From NCBI GenBank assembly GCA_017935025.1, contig JAGBIL010000010.1, positions 62,001 through 126,000 on the forward strand: a DNA stretch of 64,000 nucleotides. Direction: 5' to 3'. This stretch comes from Opitutales bacterium (GTDB lineage Bacteria; Verrucomicrobiota; Verrucomicrobiia; Opitutales; UBA953). The notes under the pieces were generated by a model that worked only from the letters and a program-made list of their open reading frames with translations, had not been told where the DNA came from and ran no database searches. The translations under genes were made by a program, and so were the position numbers. Positions 17,564 through 26,640 of this stretch are shown here, piece after piece (position 1 is the stretch's first letter; each line of letters opens with the position of its first letter).

Positions 17564-18652
17564 ATGGCTGACACGGGAATCAACTTTATCTTCCACACAA
17601 TCGCACGCGCCGGCGGCATGGAACGCGCCGTTGTCGATATGATTTGCGGCTTTGCCGAAAAAGGTCTTCATGTGCGCGGCATTGCGATGCGAACGGACAT
17701 TTCCGTTTTTCCGGAACACCTGCGCGAGCGCATTGAGCTGATTCGCGTTCCCGCGAAATTCCCGTACAACCTTTCGCAACGCTTTGCGAACTGGGATTTT
17801 GAGAACCGTGCCGCAAGTTTTTGCAAACCGGGCCGGAAAACATTCAGCGCCTCGCGCGTTCCCGCGACCGTCGATGTCGCCATTTCCGGCGGCACCCACC
17901 TTGCTCATTTGAAGAAAAAAGGGAAAAAACACCCGTCGATTACGGACAAGCTCGCCATCGATCACGAACACGCATTTTACGCCCAAGCGAAAGTTTGCGT
18001 GGCACACTCGCAGATGACGCGCGACGAAATCCTCGACCTGCACGTTACCCCGCCGGAAAAGGTCGTTTGCCTGTTCCCGCCCGTCGATACAAAAAAATTC
18101 AATCTCGAAACGCGTCGTTCCCGCGCCGAAACGCGTGCGGCATGGGGCGTTTCCGACGAAAAATTCGTCCTTCTTTTCCCGTCCAACAACCATGCGCTAA
18201 AAGGTGCGGATCTGATTCTCGCCGCGCTCGACGAAATCAACGATCCGGACATTGTGCTCGCCGTCGCCTCCCGTCGCCCGATCGACCATCCGCGCGCGCT
18301 CAATATCGGATTCCGGTCGGACGTGGAAAAATGCTACGCCGCCGCCGACGCGACAATTCTCGCCAGCAAATACGAGGCGTTCGGGCTCGTCGCCGTGGAA
18401 TCAATTCTGTGCGGCACTCCCGCCCTGCTGTCCGAATTTTGCGGAGCGACGGACGCGCTCGCCGAGCCCGGCTGCACGAAATTTCCCCGCACACAAAGCG
18501 GCGTGCGCGATGCCATTCTCGCCGCGCGGGAACGCCACCGCGCGGGAACGCTCGCCCTCTCCGAGCCGGAAAAATCCGTGCTATACCCGTACTCGCTCGA
18601 TCTTCACATCGACGCGCTTCTTGCGCTTACGGAAGACGGGAAACAGGAATGA
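17564..18652 (+). CDS. Glycosyltransferase family 4, WaaG-like
   Basis: GT-B fold retaining glycosyltransferase, probably adding a sugar to the LPS core. The N-terminal domain has a glycine-rich acceptor loop (ARAGGMERAVVDM), the middle carries VAHSQMTRDEI and HVTPPEKVVCLFPPVDTKKF typical of WaaG/RfaG relatives, and the nucleotide-sugar site is SKYEAFGLVAVESILCG with the EX7E pair near residues 270-278. I start at the ATG at 17564; the frame extends upstream without support. The donor sugar is not predictable. Confidence 0.88.
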   Translation: MADTGINFIFHTIARAGGMERAVVDMICGFAEKGLHVRGIAMRTDISVFPEHLRERIELIRVPAKFPYNLSQRFANWDFENRAASFCKPGRKTFSASRVPATVDVAISGGTHLAHLKKKGKKHPSITDKLAIDHEHAFYAQAKVCVAHSQMTRDEILDLHVTPPEKVVCLFPPVDTKKFNLETRRSRAETRAAWGVSDEKFVLLFPSNNHALKGADLILAALDEINDPDIVLAVASRRPIDHPRALNIGFRSDVEKCYAAADATILASKYEAFGLVAVESILCGTPALLSEFCGATDALAEPGCTKFPRTQSGVRDAILAARERHRAGTLALSEPEKSVLYPYSLDLHIDALLALTEDGKQE

Positions 18653-18775
18653 GAAAAAGCCCCGGACCCGGGCTCTGATGCTCCCGACGCGACAAGAATA
18701 GAGTCGCGCACAAATTTCAATTTGCGGGAACGGGAAGATTCCGTAGAATTGAGCGTTTCATTTCACCACCTCAAG

Positions 18776-19348
18776 ATGAACCGTTCGGTTAAAGTTAAAT
18801 TTTACAGGTACGCGCTTTTTTGGAAGTTCGCGCTCGGAACATTTTTTGCGGACCAAATCACGAAGTTGCTGATTGTCGCCACGCTCCCGCCGATGATGCC
18901 GAATCTTCCGGGCTACGATCCGGAGAGCGTTCCCGTGACGATTATTCCGGATTTCTTCAACATCGTCCACGTCGGCAACTTCGGTGCGGCGTGGGGAATG
19001 TTTTACGGACAAAAAATTTTCTTAACGCTGTTTGCACTCGTCGCGCTCGGGGCGATTTTCTATTTCCGGAAACAGCTCGAAATTGAGCGCCGCCCGGTGC
19101 AGGTGGCGTTCGGTCTGCTTGTCGGCGGCATTGTCGGCAATGTCGTAGACCGCCTCTGGCACGGCTTTGTTATCGATTTTCTTGATTTTCGGATTCCGAT
19201 TATCGACTACCGATGGCCGGCGTTTAACATTGCGGATTGCGGAATCGTCTGCGGTGTCGGGCTTTTCCTGATTTTAAATACGCTCCCGCTCTTCGGCTAC
19301 AACCACCCGGAGGCCAAGCGCTTCAACGAGCAGGACCACCTGAAATAA
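18776..19348 (+). CDS. lspA: Lipoprotein signal peptidase (signal peptidase II)
   Basis: Integral inner-membrane aspartyl protease that removes the signal peptide of prolipoproteins. Four hydrophobic segments are visible; the catalytic aspartates are D125 in GNVVDRLWHGFVIDF and D154 in WPAFNIADCGI. The start at 18776 gives 190 residues, slightly longer than E. coli LspA because of an insertion after the first membrane span. Many lipoproteins in this window are expected substrates. It is followed 32 bases later by the thioesterase gene. Confidence 0.94.
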   Translation: MNRSVKVKFYRYALFWKFALGTFFADQITKLLIVATLPPMMPNLPGYDPESVPVTIIPDFFNIVHVGNFGAAWGMFYGQKIFLTLFALVALGAIFYFRKQLEIERRPVQVAFGLLVGGIVGNVVDRLWHGFVIDFLDFRIPIIDYRWPAFNIADCGIVCGVGLFLILNTLPLFGYNHPEAKRFNEQDHLK

Positions 19349-19380
19349 CCCCAAGTCATTAAGAACCGAAACTTCCGACC

Positions 19381-19809
19381 ATGCCTGAAAAGAACGAAAA
19401 TCCCGTATATGCGCGCTTCGTGACGGAAATGCAGGTACGCCCGGACGACATCGACCTCTACAGCCACGTTCACAGCTCACGCTACCTTGACTACGTTCTC
19501 GCCGCGCGTTTCGACCAAATGGCGAACTGCTACAAAATGTCGATGCAGGATTTTGCGGCGCGCGGATTCGGCTGGTTCCAACGCTCGCTCACGATTAATT
19601 ACAAGCGCCAGCTTGAAATCGCCGAGCGGTTTAAAGTCGAAACCGGAATTGAAGAATTTCTCAGAGACGGCGTTATCGTTTCCTTCAAAATTTTCAAAGC
19701 TAACGGAAAAATCGCTGCCGACGGCGTGTGCAACTACGCACTCATCGACATGAACACGCGCCGCGCCGCCGCGCTCCCGCAAGACATTCTCGAAAAATAC
19801 TCGATATGA
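19381..19809 (+). CDS. Acyl-CoA/acyl-ACP thioesterase, 4HBT hotdog family
   Basis: A 142-residue single hotdog domain that hydrolyses acyl thioesters. The active-site helix start is DIDLYSHVHSSRYLDYVLAARFDQM, matching the DxxGHVNNxxY...YxE pattern of the YbgC/FadM family with His in the usual place and Asp19-like acid. The acyl chain preference is unknown. Its stop overlaps the next start in an ATGA, suggesting coupled translation with the outer-membrane protein. Confidence 0.82.
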   Translation: MPEKNENPVYARFVTEMQVRPDDIDLYSHVHSSRYLDYVLAARFDQMANCYKMSMQDFAARGFGWFQRSLTINYKRQLEIAERFKVETGIEEFLRDGVIVSFKIFKANGKIAADGVCNYALIDMNTRRAAALPQDILEKYSI

Positions 19810-20519
19810 AAAAATTCTCCGTTCCCGCAATTATGTTTTTCGGAATCGCCCTTTCAGGCGTTCCCGCGCTCGCCGCAAATACCTCCGAAGGCAAACCCTA
19901 CAACCCCGTGGAAGCGCTTCGCGCCGGACGCGAAAACAACACAGACCGGGATTCCGTCGGGCTCCCGCAAAAGCTCCGTGATGATTCCATTTCATTTTCC
20001 CTTGCTCCGGAATATTTTTTCGAATTCGGAAGCGATTTGCCCGATGCCGACGGTTGGGGCGCAAGCATTGCCGCCTCCGCGATTTTCGATTCCGCCACGC
20101 CGAAGTGGGATTTTCTCGGAGAGCTCGAATTTCTCGCGTTTTCTGCCGAGAGCGGATACTACTTCACGAAAAACCGCAAAGTTAAAGAAACGCTACAATC
20201 CGCAAATATTATCCTAAACCTCGGTCTTTCCCGCGAATTTTCCAAAAAATTTGTGTTTGATGCGATGCTCGGAATCGGCTTCGGCGTAACTTACGGCGAA
20301 ATCAAAGGTCCGAACTTCAAAACCTCAAGCCACGGGAACTGGACCACCACGCTTTCGATGAAACTTCGCGGAGAATATCGCGTAGACGACAACTGGAGCC
20401 TTTTCACCGCATATCGCTTCGCCTACATTTCGCCGTCCATCGCCTCGAAAATCGCCGACTGGCACAACCTCGACCTGTTTTCGAGCTCCGTCGAACTCGG
20501 TGTGCGATACCGGTTTTAA
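19806..20519 (+). CDS. Secreted outer-membrane beta-barrel-like protein of unknown function
   Basis: A 237-residue protein with a clear signal peptide (MKKFSVPAIMFFGIALSG then PALAA). The rest alternates polar and hydrophobic residues and ends in LGVRYRF, with a terminal aromatic residue as BamA-recognised barrel proteins have. Strands such as LRGEYRVDDNWSLFTAYRFAY are typical of 8-10-strand porin-like barrels. No specific family is recognised. It overlaps the thioesterase by four bases. Confidence 0.75.
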   Translation: MKKFSVPAIMFFGIALSGVPALAANTSEGKPYNPVEALRAGRENNTDRDSVGLPQKLRDDSISFSLAPEYFFEFGSDLPDADGWGASIAASAIFDSATPKWDFLGELEFLAFSAESGYYFTKNRKVKETLQSANIILNLGLSREFSKKFVFDAMLGIGFGVTYGEIKGPNFKTSSHGNWTTTLSMKLRGEYRVDDNWSLFTAYRFAYISPSIASKIADWHNLDLFSSSVELGVRYRF

Positions 20520-20600
20520 AAAAAATTAGAAATGAGAAATTAGGAATGAGAGAAAATACGGATTTCCGGCTTCTCACTCCTCATTTCTCACTCCTGATTC
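20519..20600. repeat. AT-rich word-repeat hairpin upstream of the POT transporter
   Basis: ATTAGAAATGAGAAATTAGG on the left is mirrored by TCCTCATTTCTCACTCC on the right, an imperfect stem around GGATTTCCGGCTTC. TAG and TGA fall in several frames. Confidence 0.6.
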
Positions 20601-20627
20601 TTCATCCCGAATTTTCCTTCCAAACCC

Positions 20628-22244
20628 ATGACAACGACAGAAAACCAAGAAAACCTTACCGAGAAGAAAAAATCCTCCGGCTGGCTGGCTCCGTTTTTCG
20701 AGCTGAACTTCATCGAAATGATGGAGCGCCTCGCCTACAACAGCGTGCGCGTTGTCGCGCCGATTTACATCATGCAGGCAGACAACGTCGGCGGGCTTCA
20801 TCTGACCGCCGCCGCCAAAGGCACGCTCTACGCGTGGTGGGCGGTCGTTCAATGCTTCCTGCCGATTATTACCGGCGGGTTTGCCGACCGCTACGGCTAC
20901 AAAAAAATGATGGTGATTTCCGTTGCGACGATGTCGATCGGCTACCTGCTGATGGCGTTCCTGCGCGATTTGTCGTCGCTGGATGCGCTCGCGGCGTCGC
21001 TTGATTTTGAAGGCGTAAACGGGAATTATCTCGGATTCCTCGCGGGAATTACGGTTTTTGCGACGGGTTCGGCGCTGTTTAAGCCGGGGATTCAGGGTGC
21101 GCTCTCGCACACGCTCCCGAAGGAAAAATCTTCGCTCGGCTGGGGTGTTTTCTACTGGGTCGTCAACATCGGCGCTCTTATCGGGCATTACATTCCCGTC
21201 GTGTTCCTCTCGGATGCATTTATGCCGGAATCGCTCGGCGTGGCAAATTCCGTCGAGCGCTGGCGCCTCGTCTTCATCATTTCCGCGGCAATGATTCTGG
21301 TGAATTTCCTCCCGCTTCTTTTCTTTAAAGACACGCCGTCGGGCGCGTCGAAAAACATCGGTATCAGCCGCGTGCTCGTGAACGCGATTCGCGACATTTT
21401 CCAACCGCGCCTGCTCACATGGATTCTCATTATGTCCGGCTTCTGGCTGATGATGTTCCAGCTCTGGGACTTACAGCCGAACTTCCTTGAAGACTGGGTT
21501 TCCAGCGCAAACGTCGCGGCAACGGCAAACAGCATTTTGCCGGAAAGCATTTCGAAATACTTCGTGGAAACGCTTCCGGACGGCACTTTGCGCATTCCGC
21601 AAGCCGTGCTCATCAGCGCGAACGCGACGTTTATCATTCTCGGAGTCGTCGGCGTGTCCTGGATTACGCGTAAAATGCGCACGCTCGACGCAATGATTTT
21701 CGGTATGGCGATGGCGACGATCGGCGTTGTCGTAGCGGGCTACACGCAAAACGCGTGGTTCTTCCTGCTCGGCGTACTCTTCTTCTCGCTCGGCGAAATG
21801 TTCACGGGACCGAAAAAATCGCAGTATCTTTCCGAAATCGCGCCGAACGACAAAAAAGGCGTTTACCTTGCGTACATCAACATTCCCGTCGGCGTAGGCA
21901 TTTTCGCGGGAGCGAAACTTGCAGGACTCATCTACGGGAACGTCGGCGAAAAAGCGACGCTCGCGCTCCGTTACATCGCCGAGCAAAAAGGCATCGAGTG
22001 GCGACCGTTCTTCGACAACGTGAGCACGCTCGAACAAACGCTCGGCATCACGCGCAACGAAGCCATGCCCGCGCTCGAAAAAATGCTCAACATTTCCTCG
22101 CAGGAAGCGACCACGCTTCTCTGGAACACGTATTCGCCGAACCTCACGGTTTGGTTGCCCTTCGCGGCAATCGGCGTCGTTTCCGCCATCGCGCTCATCA
22201 TCTTCGCGCAGATGGCGAAACGCTGGAACGATATGAATGCGTAA
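20628..22244 (+). CDS. Peptide MFS transporter, POT/PTR2-like family
   Basis: A 538-residue membrane protein of the major facilitator superfamily, likely a proton-coupled di/tripeptide importer. It has about twelve or more membrane spans, an N-terminal FFELNFIEMMERLAYNSVR that resembles the POT ExxER signature region, GFADRYGYKKMM (loop 2-3 motif), and GSALFKPGIQGALSHTL in place of the PTR2 signature. A large soluble insert lies near residues 430-500. It could be a POT-like clade with another substrate. It stands between two AT-rich hairpin elements. Confidence 0.8.
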   Translation: MTTTENQENLTEKKKSSGWLAPFFELNFIEMMERLAYNSVRVVAPIYIMQADNVGGLHLTAAAKGTLYAWWAVVQCFLPIITGGFADRYGYKKMMVISVATMSIGYLLMAFLRDLSSLDALAASLDFEGVNGNYLGFLAGITVFATGSALFKPGIQGALSHTLPKEKSSLGWGVFYWVVNIGALIGHYIPVVFLSDAFMPESLGVANSVERWRLVFIISAAMILVNFLPLLFFKDTPSGASKNIGISRVLVNAIRDIFQPRLLTWILIMSGFWLMMFQLWDLQPNFLEDWVSSANVAATANSILPESISKYFVETLPDGTLRIPQAVLISANATFIILGVVGVSWITRKMRTLDAMIFGMAMATIGVVVAGYTQNAWFFLLGVLFFSLGEMFTGPKKSQYLSEIAPNDKKGVYLAYINIPVGVGIFAGAKLAGLIYGNVGEKATLALRYIAEQKGIEWRPFFDNVSTLEQTLGITRNEAMPALEKMLNISSQEATTLLWNTYSPNLTVWLPFAAIGVVSAIALIIFAQMAKRWNDMNA

Positions 22245-22247
22245 GGG

Positions 22248-22412
22248 AACCTCTATAAATAGAGTTTCCGCCAGAAAGCTGATGGCTTAGAGATGAGAGG
22301 TATTTCCGAAAAAGGATTTCAAAAACCTTTTTTTGCCGCAGGCAAAACGCATTTACCTCTAAGCTCTCAGCCCTCAGCTCTAATCGGTTTCCTCAAAAAC
22401 AAATTTATAGAG
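22248..22412. repeat. Large nested inverted repeat downstream of the POT transporter
   Basis: Outer arms ACCTCTATAAAT (from about 22249) and ATTTATAGAGGT (to about 22412). Inner arms AGCTGATGGCTTAGAGATG and CTCTAAGCTCTCAGCCCTCAG. The core has TTTTTTTGCCGCAGGCAAAA. It could fold into a long RNA or DNA hairpin between convergent genes. Confidence 0.75.
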
Positions 22413-22424
22413 GTAGCCGGAAGG

Positions 22425-22495
22425 AATGAAAAATTAGGAATTAGTGTTCTTTCTCATTCCTAATTTCTCATTTTTCTAATTTCTAATTTCAAGAA
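22425..22495. repeat. AT-rich word-repeat hairpin overlapping the 3' end of hemW
   Basis: GAAAAATTAGGAATTAG on the left, then CCTAATTTCTCATTTTTC and TAATTTCTAATTTC on the right. The final hemW codons EIRN and stop derive from this repeat. Confidence 0.65.
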
Positions 22496-23666
22496 TTTTG
22501 AGCGCAATGGCGTCCGCGACGAGGAGTCCTCGTTTTGTCGGGCGCCAAATATTTTTCGGAGCATCCGCGTCTAAATAACCGGCATCGCGCAAATCCTCCG
22601 CCAGCGCCGCAAGGCGCGTTCCCGCGGGAACGCCGAAACGCCGCGAAAGCGCGTCCGCATCGAAGCCCTCGACCAGGCGCAATCCGAAAATCATCGCATC
22701 TTCAAAAAGTTGCGCGCCGGAAAGCGCTTCGACGTTTTCATGCGCGGGAACGCCGTCGGTCAGCTTTTCCAACCACAGCGCCAAATTCGCCGGATTGCAA
22801 AAACGCTTCCCGCCGCATTGCGACGCCGCCGACGGTCCGTAACCGAGCCATTCCGCCATTTTCCATGTATTAAAATTGTGGCGGCAAATTTTTCCCGTAC
22901 GCGCGTGGTTCGCGACCTCGTACTGCTCATAACCCGCCCGCGAGAGTTTTTCCCAAGTGGACAAATAAAGCTCCGCCTCGCGCTCGGGCGATTTTTCCGC
23001 CGGGTCAAAATGTGCGGACTTTTTCAACCGAGCCCAAAGCGGCGCATCTTCCTCCAAAATCAGGCAGTACGCGGAAAGATGCTCCGGAGCAAGCGCAATC
23101 GCCGTGTCCAAATCCGCCTCCCAGCGCGACTCCTTTTCTCCGGGAACGGCAAAAATCAGATCGAAATTCACGTTGTCAAACCCCGCCGCGTGAATCATTT
23201 CGTACGCCGAAAAAACCTGCTTCGGCGCGTGGCGGCGACCGAGAAGGTTCAGCGTTTCCGCATCAAACGACTGCACGCCGAGCGAAATCCGATTCACGCC
23301 GCAATCGCGCAACGCGCGCAACTTGTCCGGCTTCACCGTCGCCGGAGCAAGTTCAACCGACCACTCCTCCGGCGCGTTCCCGCCGTTTGCCGAAATCAGC
23401 ATTTTCGACAAACGCGAAAAATTTTCCGCCGACAGTACGCCCGGCGTTCCGCCGCCGACAAAAAACGTATCCGCTGCGCGCGGGAACGGGATCAACGCAA
23501 GTTCCCGCTCAATGCCCGCAAGCCAAGCCTCAACCGACGCACGGCGCGGCTCCTCGCGGTAAAACGCGCAGTAGTCGCACGCGCTCCCGCAAAACGGAAC
23601 GTGAACGTAAATCCCCAACGGATCGACGTTCCCGCACACGAAAGCGCTTTGTGGCAAATTTTTCAC
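22476..23666 (-). CDS. hemW: HemW-like radical SAM protein
   Basis: Radical SAM protein of the coproporphyrinogen III oxidase-like family, believed to be a haem chaperone rather than an oxidase. The cluster motif is C26xxxC30xxC33 (PFCGSACDYC), then FFVGGGTPGVL (SAM-binding GGGTP) and a HemW C-terminal domain with HNFNTWKMAEWLGYGPSA. HemN-specific N-terminal extension is absent. The 396-residue length fits HemW. Its last codons come from an AT-rich repeat. It suggests haem handling, consistent with cydAB, the globin and catalase in the window. Confidence 0.9.
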   Translation of the reverse strand: MKNLPQSAFVCGNVDPLGIYVHVPFCGSACDYCAFYREEPRRASVEAWLAGIERELALIPFPRAADTFFVGGGTPGVLSAENFSRLSKMLISANGGNAPEEWSVELAPATVKPDKLRALRDCGVNRISLGVQSFDAETLNLLGRRHAPKQVFSAYEMIHAAGFDNVNFDLIFAVPGEKESRWEADLDTAIALAPEHLSAYCLILEEDAPLWARLKKSAHFDPAEKSPEREAELYLSTWEKLSRAGYEQYEVANHARTGKICRHNFNTWKMAEWLGYGPSAASQCGGKRFCNPANLALWLEKLTDGVPAHENVEALSGAQLFEDAMIFGLRLVEGFDADALSRRFGVPAGTRLAALAEDLRDAGYLDADAPKNIWRPTKRGLLVADAIALKILEIRN

Positions 23667-23814
23667 ACACGCATTTTCCGCGTTCCCGCAAGAATAGAAA
23701 AGTTAAAAAAAGATTTTTTAAGTCGAAAGCCATGATTCGCTCGGAGGACGAATCCCGTCGCTCCACGCCGAAATTCTGTTGCGAAATACCCCCTAAAATC
23801 GCATAATCCGAGCC

Positions 23815-26136
23815 ATGATTATCCCTATCATCCTCGTAACACTCATCGCCTCGTGGATTGTATCCGGAGTCTATTTTAAAAATCATTCAAAATTCCGCCA
23901 CGAAGCCACTTGGTTCTACGCGTTCTTCCGACCGATTTGTATAGTCGTCTGCGCGCTCCTCTACCGCCGCCGCACATTCGGAGAAGGCAATATTCCCGCA
24001 ACGGGCGGCTGTATCATTATTTCCAACCACGTTTCATATGCAGACGTCGTCTGCATGGGGCTCGCCTGTCCGCGACCGTTGCGCTACGTCTCGTGGTCGG
24101 GACTGCAAAAGCATTTCCTGCTGCGTCTGATTATGCGCGCCATGCACACGATTCCGATTTCGCCGGAAAATGCGAAAGACGGTATGAAGGCGGCAGTCGA
24201 CGCGGCAAAGGCGGGAGAAGTCGTCTGCATCTTCCCCGAAGGTTGCATGACACGCAACGGAAGTATGCAACCGTTCCTGGGCGGCTTCCAACTCGTCGCC
24301 CGCAAGGCGGACGTTCCCGTCGTTCCCGCGTATATCGACGGTCTCTGGTACTCCATTTTCAGCTACCGTCGACAAAAGTTTTTCTGGAAAAAACCGCGTC
24401 TCTCCCGCCTCCCCGTTTCCATTATTTTCGGCACACCGTTTAAAATGGGGAAGAAAGACGGAGAAAAAACCTATCAGCAGATGCGCTCCATCGTGCTCGA
24501 GCTCGGTGTAAAACTTTTCTCCGCACGCAAAGAACTGAACAAACACCTTGCGAGCGTCCTCACCGAAGCCTGCGCGCGCAAGCCGTTCCACACAGCGATT
24601 ATCGACCGCTCGCTCGGTCGCCGCACGATGTCCCGCGGGATTCTTTTCGCCGCGTCGATGTGCCTCGCTCACAGCTTTAAGGCAAAGCTCAAGGAACACC
24701 GCATCGGGCTCGTGCTCCCGCCGGGACTCGCGGGCATGGTCGCCAACTACGCGTGCACACTCGCCGGAAAAATCCCCGTCAACCTGAACTTTACACTCGG
24801 ACGCGCGCAGCTCGAATCCTGCCTGCAAAGAGCGGAAATCAAAACCGTCGTTACAGTCGGAGCCATGAAAAAACAGCTCGACGACCGTTTCCCGGATTTC
24901 CCCTGGCCGGATAGTCAGATTGATATTCTCGACGAAATCAAGGCGCTCCCGAAGCTGAAACTTCTCGGCATCTTCGCAATGACCGTGCTCCTTCCCGCCG
25001 CCGTTTTGAAAAAAATCTTCTCGATTCCGACCGTTGGCGGTAACAGCGAAGCCACCGTCCTGTTCACCAGCGGAAGCTCCGGAATGCCTAAAGGAGCCGT
25101 CATTTCCCACAAAAATATTCTCACAAACTGCGCGCAAATTAACGACTACGACGTGCTCCCGCCGGCAACGCGCCTCCTCGGGAACCTCCCGATTTTCCAC
25201 AGCTTCGGTTACACCATTCAGCTCTGGTACGCACCGACGCAGGACGATGGCCTCGCCGTTTCCACGCCCTCCCCGCTTGACTTTGCGAAAAATCTCCAAG
25301 TCATTCGCGAAGAGCGTTGCACCGTTCTTCTCAGCACGCCGACCTTCCTGCGTAATTATCTGAAAAAAGCACCGCCGGAATACTTGGCGACCGTTCAACT
25401 CGTCGTCGCGGGAGCAGAAAAAACGCCCGCAGGCTTCGCCGAGGCTTGGGAAGAAAAATTCTGCCTCGCCCCCACGCGCTACCTTGAAGGCTACGGCATG
25501 ACCGAGGCTTCTCCCGTGGTCGCCGTGAACAAGCCCGACGTTCTCGAAAAAGCGACCGGCACCATTCACCCCGGGATGAAACGCGGCTCTGTCGGCGTTC
25601 TCTTCCCCGGGATGAATGCAAAAGTTTGCCACACCGAAACCGGAGAAATCCTGCCCTACGACCAAGGCGGGATGCTCTACCTCAAAGGTCCGAACATCTT
25701 CGAAGGCTATCTTGACGACACGGGAACGCCCGTTCCCGTAACCGATGCCGACGGCTGGTACGAAAGCGGCGACATCGTCGAAATGGACAAATACGGCTTC
25801 ATCTCTATCAAAGGACGCCTTTCCCGTTTCTCCAAAATCGGCGGCGAAATGGTGCCTCACGGGAGTGTCGAAGAAGCCATTCAGGAGATTCTCAATCTCA
25901 CAGGGGAAACGCTGCAACTCGCCGTATCCGGTCGCCCCGACGCACAAAAAGGCGAAGCACTCGTGCTTGTAACAACCATCGAAGACCTCGATTTGCAAGC
26001 ACTCGGTCGCCAACTTGCCGATGCCGGCTTCCCCAACCTGTGGATTCCGAGAGAAGTCAAAGTCATTCCCGAGATCCCCGTGCTCGGCACCGGAAAACTC
26101 GACATCAAAGCCCTTTCCGACATCGCCAAAAGCTAA
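23815..26136 (+). CDS. Bifunctional lysophospholipid acyltransferase / acyl-ACP synthetase, Aas-like
   Basis: A 773-residue fusion used to reacylate lysophospholipids with exogenous or recycled fatty acids. The N-terminal PlsC domain has NHVSYAD (H72 and D77 form the HX4D site) and FPEGCMTRNG; the C-terminal AMP-binding domain has LFTSGSSGMPKGAVISHKNI (P-loop), GYGMTEASPVVAVN and GWYESGDIVEMDKYGFISIKGR. This order is that of E. coli Aas, which works at the inner membrane. The gene ends before a strong terminator at 26161. Acyl-CoA rather than acyl-ACP as product is possible. Confidence 0.9.
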   Translation: MIIPIILVTLIASWIVSGVYFKNHSKFRHEATWFYAFFRPICIVVCALLYRRRTFGEGNIPATGGCIIISNHVSYADVVCMGLACPRPLRYVSWSGLQKHFLLRLIMRAMHTIPISPENAKDGMKAAVDAAKAGEVVCIFPEGCMTRNGSMQPFLGGFQLVARKADVPVVPAYIDGLWYSIFSYRRQKFFWKKPRLSRLPVSIIFGTPFKMGKKDGEKTYQQMRSIVLELGVKLFSARKELNKHLASVLTEACARKPFHTAIIDRSLGRRTMSRGILFAASMCLAHSFKAKLKEHRIGLVLPPGLAGMVANYACTLAGKIPVNLNFTLGRAQLESCLQRAEIKTVVTVGAMKKQLDDRFPDFPWPDSQIDILDEIKALPKLKLLGIFAMTVLLPAAVLKKIFSIPTVGGNSEATVLFTSGSSGMPKGAVISHKNILTNCAQINDYDVLPPATRLLGNLPIFHSFGYTIQLWYAPTQDDGLAVSTPSPLDFAKNLQVIREERCTVLLSTPTFLRNYLKKAPPEYLATVQLVVAGAEKTPAGFAEAWEEKFCLAPTRYLEGYGMTEASPVVAVNKPDVLEKATGTIHPGMKRGSVGVLFPGMNAKVCHTETGEILPYDQGGMLYLKGPNIFEGYLDDTGTPVPVTDADGWYESGDIVEMDKYGFISIKGRLSRFSKIGGEMVPHGSVEEAIQEILNLTGETLQLAVSGRPDAQKGEALVLVTTIEDLDLQALGRQLADAGFPNLWIPREVKVIPEIPVLGTGKLDIKALSDIAKS

Positions 26137-26160
26137 TCCGGAAAGACATTTTCCGCCTCT

Positions 26161-26198
26161 TAGGACAGTCCCCCGCGACTGTCCTATTTTTTTTATTT
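26161..26198 (+). terminator. Terminator of the Aas-like gene
   Basis: Ten-bp stem TAGGACAGTC (26161-26170) with GACTGTCCTA (26177-26186) and a long T-run. The stem does not use the CGGGAACG word. Confidence 0.88.
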
Positions 26199-26230
26199 TG
26201 TTTAACCGAAAAGGATGGGAAAGAAGGTTT

Positions 26231-26462
26231 TATTTTTTTTCAGGAAATTCAAAGCATCGGAGATGCTTCACATCGATAACCCCATGCGAAGCGAGCAACG
26301 CGAGCGGAGCTTGGGGAAACCGGACAAAGCAAAATCGCGCAGCGCAAACGACTCATTCACTCCCTGACGCGCTCGCGGCGCAATGAAACAAGCGCTCGCG
26401 TCGCTCGCAATCCCGAATAAAAACCCCTCACGGAACCACACAAAACCACAGAGTTTTTTTTT
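26231..26462 (+). repeat. Left copy of the inverted repeat enclosing the PEP-CTERM gene
   Basis: It starts TTTTTTTTCAGGAAATTC, runs through CATCGGAGATGCTTCAC, GCGAGCAACGCGAGCGGAGC, GGCGCAATGAAACAAGCGC and ends near CCCGAATAAAAACCCCTCAC plus ACCAC words. The reverse complement lies at 29540-29785 with few changes. I see no credible gene in it. Confidence 0.9.
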
Positions 26463-26464
26463 CA

Positions 26465-26500
26465 CGGAAGAAGCGGCGCTCTTGCCGCTTCCGTGGCGCG
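26465..26500. repeat. Isolated hairpin in the 26137-26640 gene-free stretch
   Basis: CACGGAAG...AAGCGGC and GCCGCTT...CCGTG form an imperfect stem around GCTCTT. It lies between the repeat copy and the next terminator. Besides this hairpin, two terminators and the repeat copy, 26137-26640 holds nothing recognisable. Confidence 0.5.
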
Positions 26501-26532
26501 CACGAATTTTTTGAACCACGGAAAACCCACTC

Positions 26533-26570
26533 ACAAAAAAAGCGTTCCCGTGACGCATCACGGGAACGCC
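26533..26570 (-). terminator. Terminator of the PEP-CTERM gene, built from an inverted CGGGAACG pair
   Basis: Stem AGCGTTCCCGTGA (26541-26553) with TCACGGGAACGCC (26558-26570), four-base loop, and a seven-base T-run in the minus direction. It lies about 70 bases past the stop of the gene at 26641. Confidence 0.85.
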
Positions 26571-26640
26571 TAACTTCATCTATTTACATCCGGGGAAAGA
26601 GCTATGAGCTTTCCCCCCGAAATTCTTTTCTCGCCTCGGA

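Noticed and set aside
24034-26013. A 659-residue open frame on the minus strand opposite the Aas-like gene
   Set aside because: The plus frame has a complete PlsC and AMP-binding protein; the antisense frame has low-complexity and no family signature.
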